From Lutjanus erythropterus (taxonomy: Eukaryota; Chordata; Actinopteri; Lutjaniformes; Lutjanidae), in assembly GCA_020091685.1 (NCBI GenBank), contig CM034592.1, forward strand, positions 40,458,362 to 40,522,361: 64,000 bases of DNA, read 5' to 3'. The stretch's first letter is position 1; the number at the start of each line of letters is the position of its first letter. The notes under the pieces were generated by a model. It was not told where the DNA came from, ran no database searches, and saw nothing but the letters and a program-made list of their open reading frames with translations. Below, in pieces: positions 25,401 to 33,440 of the stretch. The position numbers were made by a program, and so were the translations under genes.

Positions 25401-28400
25401 TATATGAAGATCAGTGGGCTGGAGTTGGACTCCTCTCACCTCCTCCCATCACGGTGCCTTCGTAGCCGGGCACGTTGCCGAACATGTTGGCTGGAGGGGC
25501 GCTGGGAGGGGGATACACAGCTGGAATAAACAACAGAAAACAGTTCAGATATCAGATCATCAGAAAGCTTTTACAGGAAAACATCTGTGTGGGTGGAGCA
25601 TGGACGTGCAGGACCTTTAAAGGACCATTTCCACAGTCAAGAAAACTTTATTTATACGCAGCAGCCTGTGAACGCGAACAGAGTGAATCTGTCTCAGTTT
25701 AATATCATGACACCAAATGATTTGCTTTAACCGAATTTCGTAAGTTTATAATATAAAGAATTTTAAAATATCACTTCTATGCGGCTGTTGAAACAGACAG
25801 TGACAGATCGATGAGGTGTAAGTCAAAATAATGAAAAAAGATTGATGTAATCATTTCCAAAATTCACAAGATGTTTTTTATCAAACAACAAATTCAGCTT
25901 CAGTCTGTACTTTTTGGCATTCAGCTTTTGAAAAACATTTTCACTGAGGTTAAAAAAAAAAAATTGCTCTCGGCTTTCGCACATACCGTAAACAAAGGCA
26001 CGAACCTATATGATGTACCAGCTATCTAACAGCACCGTAAATTACATTTATATATCCACAATAATGACATACATTATTATTATTACCACTGCAGACGAAC
26101 TCAGCTGCTCAGACTGGTGATGCAAACACAGTTTTGTTCTTGCTGTATGTCGCTCAGTTCCCCGCCATATTACTTTAATTTTCATGCCGTTCTTTTGAAC
26201 AAGAAAAAGCTGAAGCATAATATTTCTGACCTTACGATATGGTCGCGTGATAATAATTAGGCTGGAGTGTATTTAACGTCTGCTTTGTCAGTCCAGCAAA
26301 AAGTGAATCACAGTAATCCAGCCTAATGGAAATAAAAGTGTGAACCAGCTTTTCAGAGTCTGACTGAGACAAGAAGCATCTAACTTTTGATTTACTTCTG
26401 AGGTGATAAAAGTTAGTCTTAGAAATATTAGAGATGTGCTTCTGGAAGTTAAGATCAGCGTCTAAAATCACACCAAGTTTTTGACAAGCTCACATGGCTT
26501 CACAGAGACTGAATATCTTGCCTCAAAGCCTTTGGTTCTTCTAACAGAATCTCTGCTTTGTCATGATGAAGCTGCAAAAAATCCTCCACCAACCAAAGTG
26601 TGATAACTGCTCAGCACCGGATGAGATCATTTACTGAGCTAAGATTAGTGATGAAACAGATATGTATAACTGTGTGTCATCGGCATATGATTGATATGAA
26701 ATATTATATTGCTGTATTATGGACCCAAGCTGAAGCATGTTAAGATTAAGCAGGAGACAAACAGAAGCACAAACTCTTTCTGTTAGCCAGATCTACAGAC
26801 CTACATGGTGAGGCGGAAGGCGCGGCTCAGATGCCGTTGCCTGCTCTGGTGAGTAATACCTGAAGTGGCCACGAGATTCAACATTTCGGTCATTTTATTG
26901 TTAATTATATTACCCGTTTTGTGCCCAAGGCACACCAAAAGGTGGGCCGAAACTTCAAGGCACACCTGTGTGGGTGGGCTAATAAAAACAAGATGCCAGT
27001 GAATCAGAGCCTTTGATGTGTCACACCCTAATAATTCCCACCATCTGTCAATTGCATGAATGATGAAAACTAGATATGGAAGATATAGCAAATTAGTCAC
27101 AACAAGAAATGTGCAGTATTCAACAAAAACTCACAAATTAGCAATATCAAGGAACGTACAGTATTCGACAAGGACACACACGCAACAGTTCAGTTAGTGA
27201 GGTATCAGATAAACCAGGAATGACCGTGGGAGTTGTGGCGCCCTGGAACGAGCTCAGACGTCATACGCATCACACCAATGTCATTTTTCCGGAGAAGCGT
27301 GACCCGAGGCACTTCACATATTACAGTAGCTGTGTACAGGCTGACAGAGGCAACCACACGAGAAGGAGAACGTCTCATTTTTCATCTTATGTAGCAGCCT
27401 GTTCACTCATTGGCATCAAAAAGTGATTAAAACAAGTTTTAAACACAAAAAAAGTTGCCTGATGCCCCTTTAAAACTGGTGGTTGCAACGTGGATCCATG
27501 AAATTTTGTATGACAATCTGCTTGTGTGATTTCAGATGCTGTAAAATAAAAAAAAAGGCATGTCGCCCGTGTTGCTACTGAGGATGAAATACTTAAACAT
27601 GCAATTCGATGGTTCAACCTGGCAGCCGTCAGGAGGCGTGCTGGTGAAAGTACAAAGTGAAAGTACAAAGTATTCTTCTCACAGGATCCGTTTAATGTCG
27701 TGTTTTCAAGGTTTGAGAATTTGGGCTGTTTTTTAAATGACTCAAAACAGTTAATTGATTAATTAATCCTGCCACAATCTTTTCACTTGAAAAATAGGTA
27801 CATATTTGGACCTATTTTTCTGTAACAATTTCCTGTAACAATTATTTTCATTATTAATTGACCTGTTGATCACTTTCACCACTAATTGATTAGTCCTTGG
27901 GTCCATAAAATGTCCAGAAAAGGGTGAAAAATGTCAATCAGTGCTTCTCAAAGTCCACCATGGCATCCTCAAATGTCTTGTTTTGTCCACAGCCCAAAGA
28001 AATTCATTTTAGTGTCAGAGAGGAGTAAAGAAAACAATATTCACATTTAAGATGCTGAAATTATATTTCATATTTTAGATATTCATGGTTGGATTAAATT
28101 TTTCTATTTACAGTATGTATTGATCTCTTTTCTGATATGAGCCTCATTGATAACTGATAGCTCTCCTACAGCTGTATATTCTGCTGCTACACAGTAAAAC
28201 CGCAGGGCGAATTAAAGGACATAGGCTTATATTTTTTAAACTCTTGAAGGTATTGAATGTTTTATTAAAATTAATAGCGGCAAACTGGTTAAAGGAAGTA
28301 TTCAAGCCTTTTCAGAGAAATCTTGATGTTGGTCAGCTGGATTTTAGATATTTCTGTAGCTAGTTATGGCCAAATTTGTCATTTCGAATAACGGATCCGG

Positions 28401-28785
28401 AAAAAAGGAGGTAGACAAGGACAGCAGGAAGAGATGAGGTAGGGACGGAGACACAGAGGAAATGACAGATAACTTTTTTTTGTCAATAAAAATAAATGAG
28501 TTCCAGATCACAATTAAAAACGGAAGCACGTAAACCGGATTTAAATTCACACAGAGGCCTACAGACAGATTTTAGAGAAACTACAGACAGATTTAAATCT
28601 CGCTGAAGTTGCGTTAAACCTTTTAGTGTCTTTACAAAATATTTACAGGCCTTTTTTTTTGGCTGCTGCAGGACATCTGAGCGTCACCTGGCGTCCTGCA
28701 GCAGCTGGTGGTGTGGTGGTCAGTTTGGTGACCCGTGAAATATTGTGTCCTGTGGTGTGTTTCAGTTCCTACCTGCGCTGGACAT
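4622..28785 (-). CDS. ssuh2: SSUH2 (ssu-2 homolog), complete, 12 coding exons
   Basis: Coding exons in transcript order: 28785-28773, 25520-25440, 25352-25277, 24000-23871, 19559-19499, 18313-18192, 16261-16199, 16067-15988, 12187-12095, 11442-11337, 6568-6461, 4762-4622. They sum to 1074 nt (357 residues plus stop), all GT-AG, and phases agree. The N-terminus (1-57) is Pro/Gly-rich and probably disordered. Residues ~57-161 carry family signatures such as QCCYSS and YRLETF. Residues 162-227 hold six CxxC motifs (at 163, 174, 185, 199, 210, 221), four of them followed by NG or NA, like the DnaJ zinc-binding repeat but without a J domain. Residues 228-357 match the human C-terminal half in pattern (ILQQRQTVELIP, YVYFVFGNEHQV). 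From family knowledge, worm ssu-2 was found as a genetic suppressor and the vertebrate protein has been linked to tooth development; its biochemical role is unclear. The protein ends CCCVIL, a candidate prenylation site. Identity rests on recalled human SSUH2 sequence. Confidence 0.95.
4855..4955. repeat. 'GCTTAGCATAAAGACC' interspersed repeat fragment
   Basis: TAGCCTAGCTTAGCATAAAG, then CAGCTAGTCTGGCTCTGTC and ACACCTTTAAAGCTC resemble a repeat widespread in teleost genomes. Only a fragment is present. It lies in the last SSUH2 intron. Confidence 0.5.
4980..5525. repeat. Degenerate 'ACATTTCAACTGCTTT' minisatellite with an inserted repeat
   Basis: Units of roughly 30-45 bases recur around ACTTCAACTGCTT, TGACATTTCAACTG and ACACTTCAACTT. 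The array is interrupted at about 5316-5445 by an interspersed repeat ('ATAGCACCAAATCATGGCAC...AGAGCAGGTCTGGACC') that also occurs at 39958-40200. The same minisatellite theme returns at 56765-56910 and 57540-57615. Confidence 0.6.
5526..6460. other. SSUH2 last intron, no gene
   Basis: AT-rich intron between exons 11 and 12. Nothing beyond simple A/T runs was recognised. Confidence 0.5.
6461..6568 (-). CDS. ssuh2: SSUH2 coding exon 11
   Basis: Residues 276-311: VYPLIGFPNPAISEASERLV then REHQSKYAQNSRILQQ. It matches human VVYPIVDFPLRDISLASQRG...RVLQQ. Phase 0 at both ends, donor CAG/GTAGGT. Confidence 0.94.
7445..8087. mobile_element. TTAA-flanked foldback element, copy 1
   Basis: Two inverted arms of about 250 bases face each other. 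The left starts AAAGGGATAATTCACTCAAA, and the right read in reverse starts AAAGGAATAGTTCATCCAAG. Both then pass through TCATTAT.TACTCA.CCTCATG, AAAACACTGCTG.AGTTT and ATGCCTCCATACTGCTC. TTAA lies at both ends, as for piggyBac or Kolobok type insertions. No transposase is encoded. It sits in an SSUH2 intron. Confidence 0.8.
8640..10980 (+). mobile_element. Decayed L1-like LINE, 3' part, split by a MITE
   Basis: Fragments read like the C-terminal part of L1-type ORF2, for example MFTCSGLLLSLQSHWEEMFR at 9632, where zinc-knuckle/tail sequences of fish L1 elements occur. The block is interrupted at 9826-10175 by the GGGCTGCAAC element, then resumes to an A-rich end near 10975. Boundaries and clade are approximate; frames are broken throughout. 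Confidence 0.4.
9826..10175. mobile_element. 'GGGCTGCAAC...GATTAATC' element, copy 1
   Basis: Ends AGAGCTACAACAATTTATCA and (reverse) AGGGCTGCAACTACGAG with AATTAATCGA motifs near both ends. The core TATTTTCTGGTTTCTTTACT and CAAAACGAGACATTTGAGGA is shared with copies at 27829, 30240, 49655 and 50195. It is a short non-autonomous DNA transposon common in teleosts. Confidence 0.7.
11337..11442 (-). CDS. ssuh2: SSUH2 coding exon 10
   Basis: Residues 240-275: TNNVEDNVVEQKSGLNIENL then QSVSGKELFKNGQYL. It aligns with human NSLFEFVSEHRLNCPRELLAKAKGENLFKDENS. Donor CTG/GTATTT, acceptor TGTTTAG. Confidence 0.92.
11560..12080. repeat. Degenerate 'AAGGACCTCTGGAAC' minisatellite, block A
   Basis: Imperfect units of about 20-30 bases built on CAAGGACC, CTTCCAGGA, TGGAACCTC and CTCCAAGG fill this SSUH2 intron up to exon 9. 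The same motif forms the larger block at 16500-17990, two introns away. Confidence 0.75.
12095..12187 (-). CDS. ssuh2: SSUH2 coding exon 9 (fifth and sixth CxxC)
   Basis: Residues 209-240: CTECNGQGTKQCETCKGK then RQLLAFINLKVEW, matching human CSTCSGRGNKTCATCKGEKKLLHFIQL. The acceptor follows a (TG)n tract of about 80 bases in transcript sense. Confidence 0.95.
12198..12281. repeat. (CA)n microsatellite next to SSUH2 exon 9 acceptor
   Basis: About 40 CA units. In transcript sense it is (TG)n ending about ten bases before the AG acceptor of exon 9. Confidence 0.95.
12282..13984. other. SSUH2 intron stretch, no gene
   Basis: Contains GCTAAGCTAA-type patches and A/T runs. No coding signal or recognised family was found. 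Confidence 0.45.
13985..14835. mobile_element. Foldback element with GCTAGC-rich loop, copy 1
   Basis: The left arm (TGTTTCCTGTACTCAGGAAA, AAGATGGTTTGAAGATG) is mirrored on the right (reverse: CCTTTTCTTGTTAACTGTGC and TTTTAAGGTGGTTAAC). The loop is rich in GCTAGCTAG and GTTAGC. A second copy of the same design lies at 46330-46835. Arms are well diverged, so limits are approximate. Confidence 0.5.
15098..15716. mobile_element. TTAA-flanked foldback element, copy 2
   Basis: Same family as 7445-8087: AAAATGAAAATTCAGTCATT, CTACTCACCCTCAC, CAAAACACTGCTGGAGTTTC on the left, mirrored on the right. TTAA at both ends. The two copies share arm sequence but differ in the spacer. It also lies in an SSUH2 intron. 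Confidence 0.8.
15988..16067 (-). CDS. ssuh2: SSUH2 coding exon 8 (third and fourth CxxC)
   Basis: Residues 183-209: KPCWVCNGAGMRDNENC then SRCNATGKD. CWVCNGAG fits the CxxCxGxG repeat. Donor is GACAG/GTCTGA, a weaker site than its neighbours, chosen because its two leftover bases match the next exon. Confidence 0.9.
16199..16261 (-). CDS. ssuh2: SSUH2 coding exon 7 (first two CxxC motifs)
   Basis: Residues 162-182: ECHSCHASGTMPCQECNGNG plus S, exactly 21 codons and phase 0 at both ends. It starts the cysteine-rich domain with CHSC and CQEC. The acceptor is preceded in transcript sense by a (TG)n tract with almost no pyrimidine tract. Confidence 0.93.
16266..16300. repeat. (CA)n microsatellite next to SSUH2 exon 7 acceptor
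   Basis: About 17 CA units. In transcript sense (TG)n stands directly upstream of TTTGTAG/GAGTGC. Confidence 0.95.
16375..16500. repeat. Left flank duplicate around the minisatellite
   Basis: AGAATCCTGGCCTACGATTG, TAAATTCTAACATAGTTAAC, ACAGTTTAACGTCTG and AACCATAGCAACA recur in order at 18023-18155. The copies bracket the minisatellite block at 16500-17990. Confidence 0.75.
16500..17990. repeat. Degenerate 'AAGGACCTCTGGAAC' minisatellite, block B
   Basis: About 1.5 kb of imperfect units of roughly 20-30 bases, for example CAAGGACCACTGGGACCTC, TCAAGGACTCAGGAA, CTTCCATGACCCAAGGAAC. It lies in the intron between SSUH2 exons 6 and 7 and gives rise to long chance open frames on both strands, which are not genes. 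Confidence 0.85.
18023..18155. repeat. Right flank duplicate around the minisatellite
   Basis: Second copy of the segment at 16375-16500: AGAATCCTGCTCTCTGATTG, AAACTCAAACATAGTT, AACAGTTTTAACTCTG, ATAACCATAGCAACA. It ends shortly before the donor of SSUH2 exon 6. Confidence 0.75.
18192..18313 (-). CDS. ssuh2: SSUH2 coding exon 6
   Basis: Residues 121-161: EPADFYTQTAPRPWEIQANP, then SLFTNHKQEIRVPYTSSIK. This corresponds to human PRLWDIKVQGPPMF...FQVPHSSLVK, directly before the cysteine-rich region. Donor AAGGTGATT. Confidence 0.93.
18314..19433. other. SSUH2 intron between exons 5 and 6, no gene
   Basis: Ordinary AT-rich intron sequence with no recognised repeat family. Confidence 0.45.
19434..19496. 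repeat. (TG)n microsatellite next to SSUH2 exon 5 donor
   Basis: About 30 TG units with a few GC interruptions. In transcript sense (CA)n begins within about ten bases of the GT donor. Confidence 0.95.
19499..19559 (-). CDS. ssuh2: SSUH2 coding exon 5
   Basis: Residues 101-121: YRLETFTENRSTEWATKPHE, matching human YRLETFSESRISEW. In transcript sense the donor GTACACGCACACG runs straight into a long (CA)n tract. Confidence 0.92.
20230..20560 (-). mobile_element. L1-like LINE C-terminal fragment
   Basis: Minus-strand translation gives HVGTRTHISWTCTKLIKFWE-type sequence followed by NPNLTENEHR, which fits the C-terminal region of L1 ORF2 (pattern THIWWxCPxIxxFW). It is a short 5'-truncated, frame-broken piece in the intron between SSUH2 exons 4 and 5. 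Confidence 0.5.
20561..21429. other. SSUH2 intron stretch, no gene
   Basis: AT-rich with TTATTATTATT and A-runs. No coding signal. Confidence 0.45.
21430..21880. repeat. Degenerate 'GTAACAAGACAAAAATGACA' minisatellite
   Basis: About 450 bases of imperfect units of roughly 18-22 bases built from AACAAGAC, GAAAATGACA and CAAAAGACGTAA. In reverse it yields long stop-free frames rich in Ser, Phe, Leu and Cys on several frames at once, which marks them as repeat artefacts. Confidence 0.8.
22690..22850. repeat. 'GCTAAATGCTAAC' teleost repeat fragment
   Basis: CAGCAGCTCTGTGCGGCTTT, AAGCTAAATGCTAACACCAG and AATGTTAGCAATC match part of the repeat also seen at 39160-39480. Fragment only. Confidence 0.45.
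22853..23303. mobile_element. Non-autonomous DNA transposon with 'CTTTTCCAC' ends
   Basis: Left end CCCCTTTTCCACACTCATG and right end CCAGTGGAAAAGCCCCTTTG are imperfect inverted repeats. Inside them TGCATTTCCATTAC is mirrored by GTAATGGAAATGCA, and GACTCGGC/GCCGAGTC motifs pair too. No protein coded. Confidence 0.7.
23871..24000 (-). CDS. ssuh2: SSUH2 coding exon 4
   Basis: Residues 57-100: SIPTLSEDAATEAF then FVSAQCCYSS and ITGMEPFNTYR. The DAATEAFKEFV...CCYSS stretch lines up with human EEAAREALLKFVDSHCCYSS. Donor GTGAGC, acceptor GTGGTAG. Confidence 0.92.
24001..25276. other. SSUH2 intron between exons 3 and 4, no gene
   Basis: No repeat family or coding signal recognised. A GC-rich patch next to exon 3 (25200-25270) includes GGCTCCGCCC, a GC-box-like sequence on the intron side. 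Confidence 0.4.
25277..25352 (-). CDS. ssuh2: SSUH2 coding exon 3, tandem acceptor
   Basis: Residues ~32-57, again proline-rich (PPPAPLQPIAPPQPGP), ending in EDW. The acceptor is CAGGAG, an NAGNAG site. Use of the first AG gives the end at 25352, use of the second gives 25349 and removes one glycine codon while keeping the frame. Donor GGTAAGACC. Confidence 0.85.
25440..25520 (-). CDS. ssuh2: SSUH2 coding exon 2
   Basis: Residues 5-31. Low-complexity Pro/Ala/Gly sequence (AVYPPPSAPPANMFGNVPGY). Acceptor TTCCAG at the right edge, donor GGTGAGAGG at the left edge. The P-rich character resembles disordered N-termini of SSUH2 relatives. Confidence 0.85.
26225..26570 (-). mobile_element. L2/CR1-like LINE reverse transcriptase fragment
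   Basis: Minus-strand reading gives HHDKAEIL..PKALRQD, then KNLGVILDADLNFQKHISNI, FYHLRSKSKVRCFLSQSD and FISIRLDYCDSLFAGLTKQT. NLGVxxDxxLxFxxHI and RLDYCNxLxxGL are hallmarks of the RT C-terminal part in L2/Rex1-like LINEs. One stop interrupts it and both ends are truncated. It lies in SSUH2 intron 1. Confidence 0.85.
26571..27828. other. SSUH2 intron 1 stretch, probably further LINE remains
   Basis: GTGTGTCATCGGCATATGAT at about 26670 resembles a repeat found next to L2-type LINE fragments in fish, but too little is left to define an element. The rest shows no gene. Confidence 0.35.
27829..28110. mobile_element. 'GGGCTGCAAC...GATTAATC' element, copy 2 (left end worn)
   Basis: ATTATTTTCATTATTAATTG, ATAAAATGTCCAGAAAA, GTGCTTCTCAAAG, CAAATGTCTTGTTTTGTCCA and AGAGAGGAGTAAAGAAAAC match the shared core in the orientation opposite to copy 1. 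Confidence 0.65.
28773..28785 (-). CDS. ssuh2: SSUH2 coding exon 1 (start codon)
   Basis: Encodes only MSSA plus one base of the next codon, then donor GTAGGA. The ATG at 28785 is the only start that leaves a frame compatible with exon 2. Such a tiny coding first exon is missed by ORF searches, so the start call depends on the splice phase (one base left over, matching the two-base entry of exon 2). Confidence 0.8.
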
Positions 28786-28930
28786 TTTGATGCACGTTGT
28801 TCCGCTCAGTAGTAATAAATCCCGACAGTTTCTCCGTTAGTTATACACCGCCGTTAACACACGGCTGGTGCTGCAAACAGTCTAGACAGCGACAATAAAA
28901 CACGACACTTCCGGGTAATCCTTCAAAAAT
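28786..28930 (-). promoter_or_regulatory. Probable SSUH2 5' UTR and promoter
   Basis: Sequence just upstream of the SSUH2 start is richer in CG dinucleotides than the spacer around it (TCCGTTAG, CACCGCCG, TTCCGGGTAA). TTCCGG resembles an ETS site. No TATA box at a convincing distance was seen. The transcription start cannot be fixed from sequence alone. Confidence 0.4.
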
Positions 28931-30087
28931 AAAGCTCTAATTGACGACCGACTTCCCAGGTTTTCCTTTTTTCTTTTTCTTTTTTACTTTTAAGGACTCA
29001 AAGTAATGAAGAAACTAGTATGCTGTTAAATTAACGAAAAATAAATGCACAGAAATCATATCAATGGAAAAAAGACAAAAGATAAAACTAAAAGAAAATA
29101 TGAGCTGTGATAAGACTGCAGATGTTAAGTGATTTTAAACACACTGGTTGTAAGCAGATACAAGAAAATTAGCATTTATTAATTAATCATTTATCATATC
29201 CAGTTGTCGGTGCCCACAGGACTTATAGCCTGTTGTTGTATGACGTATATTTAGGTCTCTAAGTTGAAAATGGAAAAATTTATTTAAAAAAAAAAAAAAA
29301 AAAAAATAATAATAATAATAAAAATAGTGTTTCGTCCAGAAATGTCTTCCCCAACCAAATAGCCATGTAAAAAAATAGGCGGCTCCACCTTCAATTTGGA
29401 AATTAAACTGTTTAAAATAACAGCTCACATTTGCTATGTACAAAAAATACATAAATAAATAAACACACACACAGTGTAGCCTAATACACACTTTTTTCAA
29501 ATATGTTATTTATAAAATATATTTAGATTGTTTATCTATAGTGCACATTATGCCCTTTTTTGCAATGCCAAATATTTGGTCCATCCCACATGAGGCTATG
29601 ATAAAATAAAATAAAACAAAAAACAAAACAAAACAAACAAACAAACAATAACAACAACAAACCCAGTAACATAAATATGTAACATTTCAAATTAGATGTG
29701 CACCAAATAGCAGAATAGATGCTTTGGTCAATTTAACTAGATTAATCTGAAACTGGATAATAACTCCTCTTTGCAGACTGTTCTTGTTTTGTCTTCAGTT
29801 TTAGTCACAGCTCAAAATGTTTCAGTGTCTGTCTGTACTCAAATGTAGTAAAATTATAAAATGATAATATATCTGTATATACAAAAGGTAAACAATAACT
29901 CTGGCTGAACTGGACCAGCATCTATAAATTAAGGGTAATGAGTCAACAGTTTACTGCGGCTTTTATTTTGAAGGATAGTCTTCTTTGTTAATGTGACTTT
30001 ATTTTGGTTGACTTGACGCCTGCAGGTCTGCAGGAATGTGGACCACGCCCCATCTGGAATGGATTACAGAGTTGAGCATTTAATGTA
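28931..30087. other. Spacer upstream of SSUH2, no gene
   Basis: AT-rich. Includes an A-run followed by (AAT)n at 29285-29320 and an AAAAC/AAAC-rich patch at 29600-29660. No coding signal. Confidence 0.5.
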
Positions 30088-30681
30088 GCCGGGATTGCGG
30101 AGTAATAGATTACATGTAATTGGATCCAACAGTTACAGATAAAAATAATTTAAAAAATTGGATTTTTAGTAGGATTACAATACATTACGAGAAGGAACAG
30201 CTGGACAGACTAATAAATCTACAACAAATATAAAACATTTAGAGCTGCAACGAATAATCTATTATTAATCATCTATTAAATTGATGTAGAGCTCTTTTGA
30301 TAATCGAATCAATTAGTTTTAAGCCATTTTTTAAATAAATAAAAAATCAAAACTCTCAGATTTCAGCCTCTTAAATGTAAATATTTTCTGGTTTCTTTTC
30401 TTCTCTCTGACAGTAAACTGAATATCTTTGAGTTGTGGACAAAACAAGATATGAGATCAACATTTTTTTTTTTTTTTTTTTTTTTTTTACAATTCTATGA
30501 CAATTCCCAGACCAAAAAACTAATCGATTAATTGAAGAAGTAATCCAAAAGTAATAGAAAGTAATCAAATTACATTACTTAAATATTGTGATACTTGGAT
30601 TAGGTTACTGATTGCATTTTTCGAACCTGTAATTAGTAACTGTATTGGAAAACATTTTTAAAATAACCATCCCAACCCTGA
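30088..30681. mobile_element. 'AGTAATCnnATTAC' element carrying a nested insertion
   Basis: Left part has GTAATAGATTACATGTAATT and TAGGATTACAATACATTACG, right part has AGTAATCAAATTACATTACT, GGATTAGGTTACTGATTGCA and ends AACCATCCCAACCCTG. This pattern is a common fish non-autonomous DNA transposon. It is split by the element at 30240-30545. Confidence 0.6.
30240..30545. mobile_element. 'GGGCTGCAAC...GATTAATC' element, copy 3, nested
   Basis: Starts AGAGCTGCAACGAATAATC, carries AAATATTTTCTGGTTTC and TAAACTGAATATCTTTGAGT, ends CTAATCGATTAATTGAAG. A T-run of about 26 bases lies inside. It sits within the 30088-30681 element, so it is the younger of the two. Confidence 0.7.
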
Positions 30682-30844
30682 ATGTAGCCTCAGGAAAAGA
30701 GCACCTGGGGTGGACAAAATAACACGAACACCTACAAACTGAGCATCAGAGGATTCACTGAACTGTGTACTCATGAAGCTGTAGAGACAGAAATGTAATA
30801 AACAAAGGAAATGTTGGACTGCTCCTTTAACATTTAACACACCT

Positions 30845-31740
30845 GGAGCTGTTCTCTGTGAATCGGACATGTTCAGACAGTTTGTGTCTCCTGAAAGTAA
30901 ATATTTCACAGGTCAACAGGATGCAGCTACATGCACTTCTGGCAGAGAGGAGCAGGGTTGAGCGTTTTCATAGCAATAAAGTCTGTCTGATCTCTCCTCC
31001 CCATCGGGATTATAGTTAACAAGAAGTAAACTAAAACCTAAAACTATGAGTGAAAAAATCACCTAAGTCTATGAAATCCTGAGGAGGCAGTGGTTCATTT
31101 GTTTACTGAGACTGTGAGGCTTCGCAAAGTTGTGCTTGTGTCGTCATAAATGAACTTGTTAAATCTTGCCCCTGACAAACACCCCCATATTATAAGAGAA
31201 ACGAAATAAGAACTGGGACTGAAATTGATAACAACTCAACCATAACCAGGCTTGATGACTAAGAGAGCAGGGTTAGCAGGATTACAATTTTAAAATACAT
31301 TTGAAATAAAGATTGAAATACTACCATGTGCATTGCCACTAATATTAGCTTCACAGACCAACTGCTAACATTAGCTCTATTAGTAACTGGGATGTATGTA
31401 CCACTGAGGTTTTTGTTATGTTTTTTTTTCCATCAAAAATGGTATTTATATATGTTTCATAGCATAAAACACAGTGGACACTGGGTCAATATATTCCACT
31501 AAAAGCACATTACAGAGCATCAGTTTGGTGATGATACATTTTAATTTGCTCTTTGTTTATATTTCTTTATTTCTCATTTATTGAATTAAAGTATAATGGC
31601 TGAAAATGAGAGACAAGTCCCAGAGACCCCCACAAAGGACATGGGTTAAAATATGTATTTTTAAAAGGCTTAAAATTAATATACATGTTGAAAATCTTAA
31701 AGTATTATAGGTAAGATTTGCATAATTAAAAAAAATATAT
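30845..31740. repeat. Tandem duplication, copy 1
   Basis: Shares with 31975-32640, in the same order: GTTCAGACAGTTTGTG, AAATATTTCACAGGTCAACA, GACTGTGAGGCTTC, TGCCCCTGACAAA, CCCCATATTATAAG, ATATTAGCTTCACAGACCAA, ACATTGGGTCAATAT-like text, AAAGCACATTACA, GCATCAGTTTGGTGATGAT and AAGTCCCAGAGACCCCCACA. Spacing of the copies is about 1 kb, with small indels between them. Confidence 0.85.
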
Positions 31741-31974
31741 ATATATTTCAATGAAGATCAGAACAATATGTATTTGTAAATTTGATTATTTAACATTCTT
31801 TCTGCCCAAAAACATCTTTTCTGTGATTGCTATTTTGAAAAGACAGAAGATGTGCTCTTTTGGCCACATCCACATGTGTTTTACATCAATCAATGAGCCC
31901 AGAAAGTGTTCTGTAGATGACATTAGGACTCAAATAAACTACATACATGGTGTTTGAAATAAAGGCCTCACGCC

Positions 31975-32640
31975 CCCGGAGCCGCTCTCTGTGTATCGGA
32001 CGTGTTCAGACAGTTTGTGGCTCCTGAAATTAAATATTTCACAGGTCAACACAGATTAAGTCTTTGTAATGCTGAGGAGGCAGTGGTGTCTGTTTATTGA
32101 GACTGTGAGGCTTCACAAAGTCGTGCTTGTGTTGTAGTAAATGAACTTAAATTTTCTTGCCCCTGACAAATACCCCCATATTATAAGGAAACAAGATCAC
32201 AGTTACATTTAGTAAAAAATAGGATTATAGCAAGATTACAGTTTTAAAAAACATTTGAAATACTACCATGTACATTACCACTAATATTAGCTTCACAGAC
32301 CAACTGCTAACGTTAGCTCTATTAGCTTGTTTAGTGACTGGGATGTAAGAAACAGACCACAAACATTTTTTTCTTTCCTGAAGAAATGTTATTTATTTAT
32401 GTTTTATAGCATATCCCTGGTAGTGGACATTGGGTCAATATTTTCCACTAAAAGCACATTACAAAGCATCAGTTTGGTGATGATGCTTTTTAATTTGCTC
32501 TTTGTTTATATTTCATTCTCTCTCATTTGAGGAATTAAAGTATAATGGCTGAAAATGTGAGGCAAGTCCCAGAGACCCCCACAAAGGACATGGGTTAAAA
32601 CATGTATTTTTAAAATTAATATACATGTCTAAAATTTTCA
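31975..32640. repeat. Tandem duplication, copy 2
   Basis: Second copy of 30845-31740, slightly shorter. The two copies are separated by about 230 bases of unshared sequence. Confidence 0.85.
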
Positions 32641-32769
32641 AACAATTTTCAAACAATAAAAAAACAAACACAAGCAAGCAAACCAGCTCTGGAAACCAAC
32701 TGAAACTAAACTGGGTTGCAAACAAAAACTAAAATTGAAAAAACAAAACTTTAATCAATTTGCTGGGAA

Positions 32770-33440
32770 CCTTTGGAGGAACTGAGTGTGTTTCCACTAC
32801 AGAGACCAGAGTCTGAATTAAGTTCTGAAGACAGTTCCGAAGTTTACCCCCTAAAAAGTCCCAGTTCAGAGGGTAGTACTTTCCAGAAGTACAGGAACTT
32901 TGGATGTTGGGCTCACAACACTGAACATTTCTGGTTTGGCTGAGCCATACTATATTTCAACCATTTTAATTGGCAACTGAAATCCAGTTTGTTTTTGGTT
33001 AACTGTGTTTTGACATCAACTTAAGCTGCATTTCCACCTAAAGTACCCACAACTTTTAGTCCCAGGAACTACATTTCAAGGGACTAAAAGTTTCTTTCAA
33101 CCTGTTGTTTTATGCATTTTCATCAAGGTCTGAAACACTATTAGTCCGCTGATGTATGAAAAAAGCTACAGCTGTTTTTACCCACCATTTCTGACAAGTA
33201 AAAACAGATTGTAACAATGTCCGTCTGTTGAATGGTTTCTTCTGCAGCTTCATGATGATGTGTTGAAGCACAAAGAACAAAAAAAAGAAAGAAAGAAACT
33301 GGTTTGCAGCTCCAGATTTTCAAAAATGGTGGCTGAAATATAGCAAGAATGCTGCAAGCCCCGCCCCTAAAGTACCTGCACTTTTGTAAAGTACAACCTC
33401 CCCCAAGCATGGACTAGTTGGAGTTGTTCCCAATGGTTCC
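32770..33440. mobile_element. 'GGAACTnnAAG' short non-autonomous element(s)
   Basis: TTTCCACTACAGAGACCAGA near the left and CATTTCCACCTAAAGTACCC, TAGTCCCAGGAACTACATTT and CCCGCCCCTAAAGTACCTGC further right resemble a fish element with arms describing 'AGTTCCTG...GGAAA'. One rearranged or two adjacent copies are possible. Confidence 0.4.

Noticed and set aside
29183-29500. Minus-strand frame with a Tyr/Phe run
   Set aside because: Arises from an A-run and (AAT)n; low complexity and no splice context.
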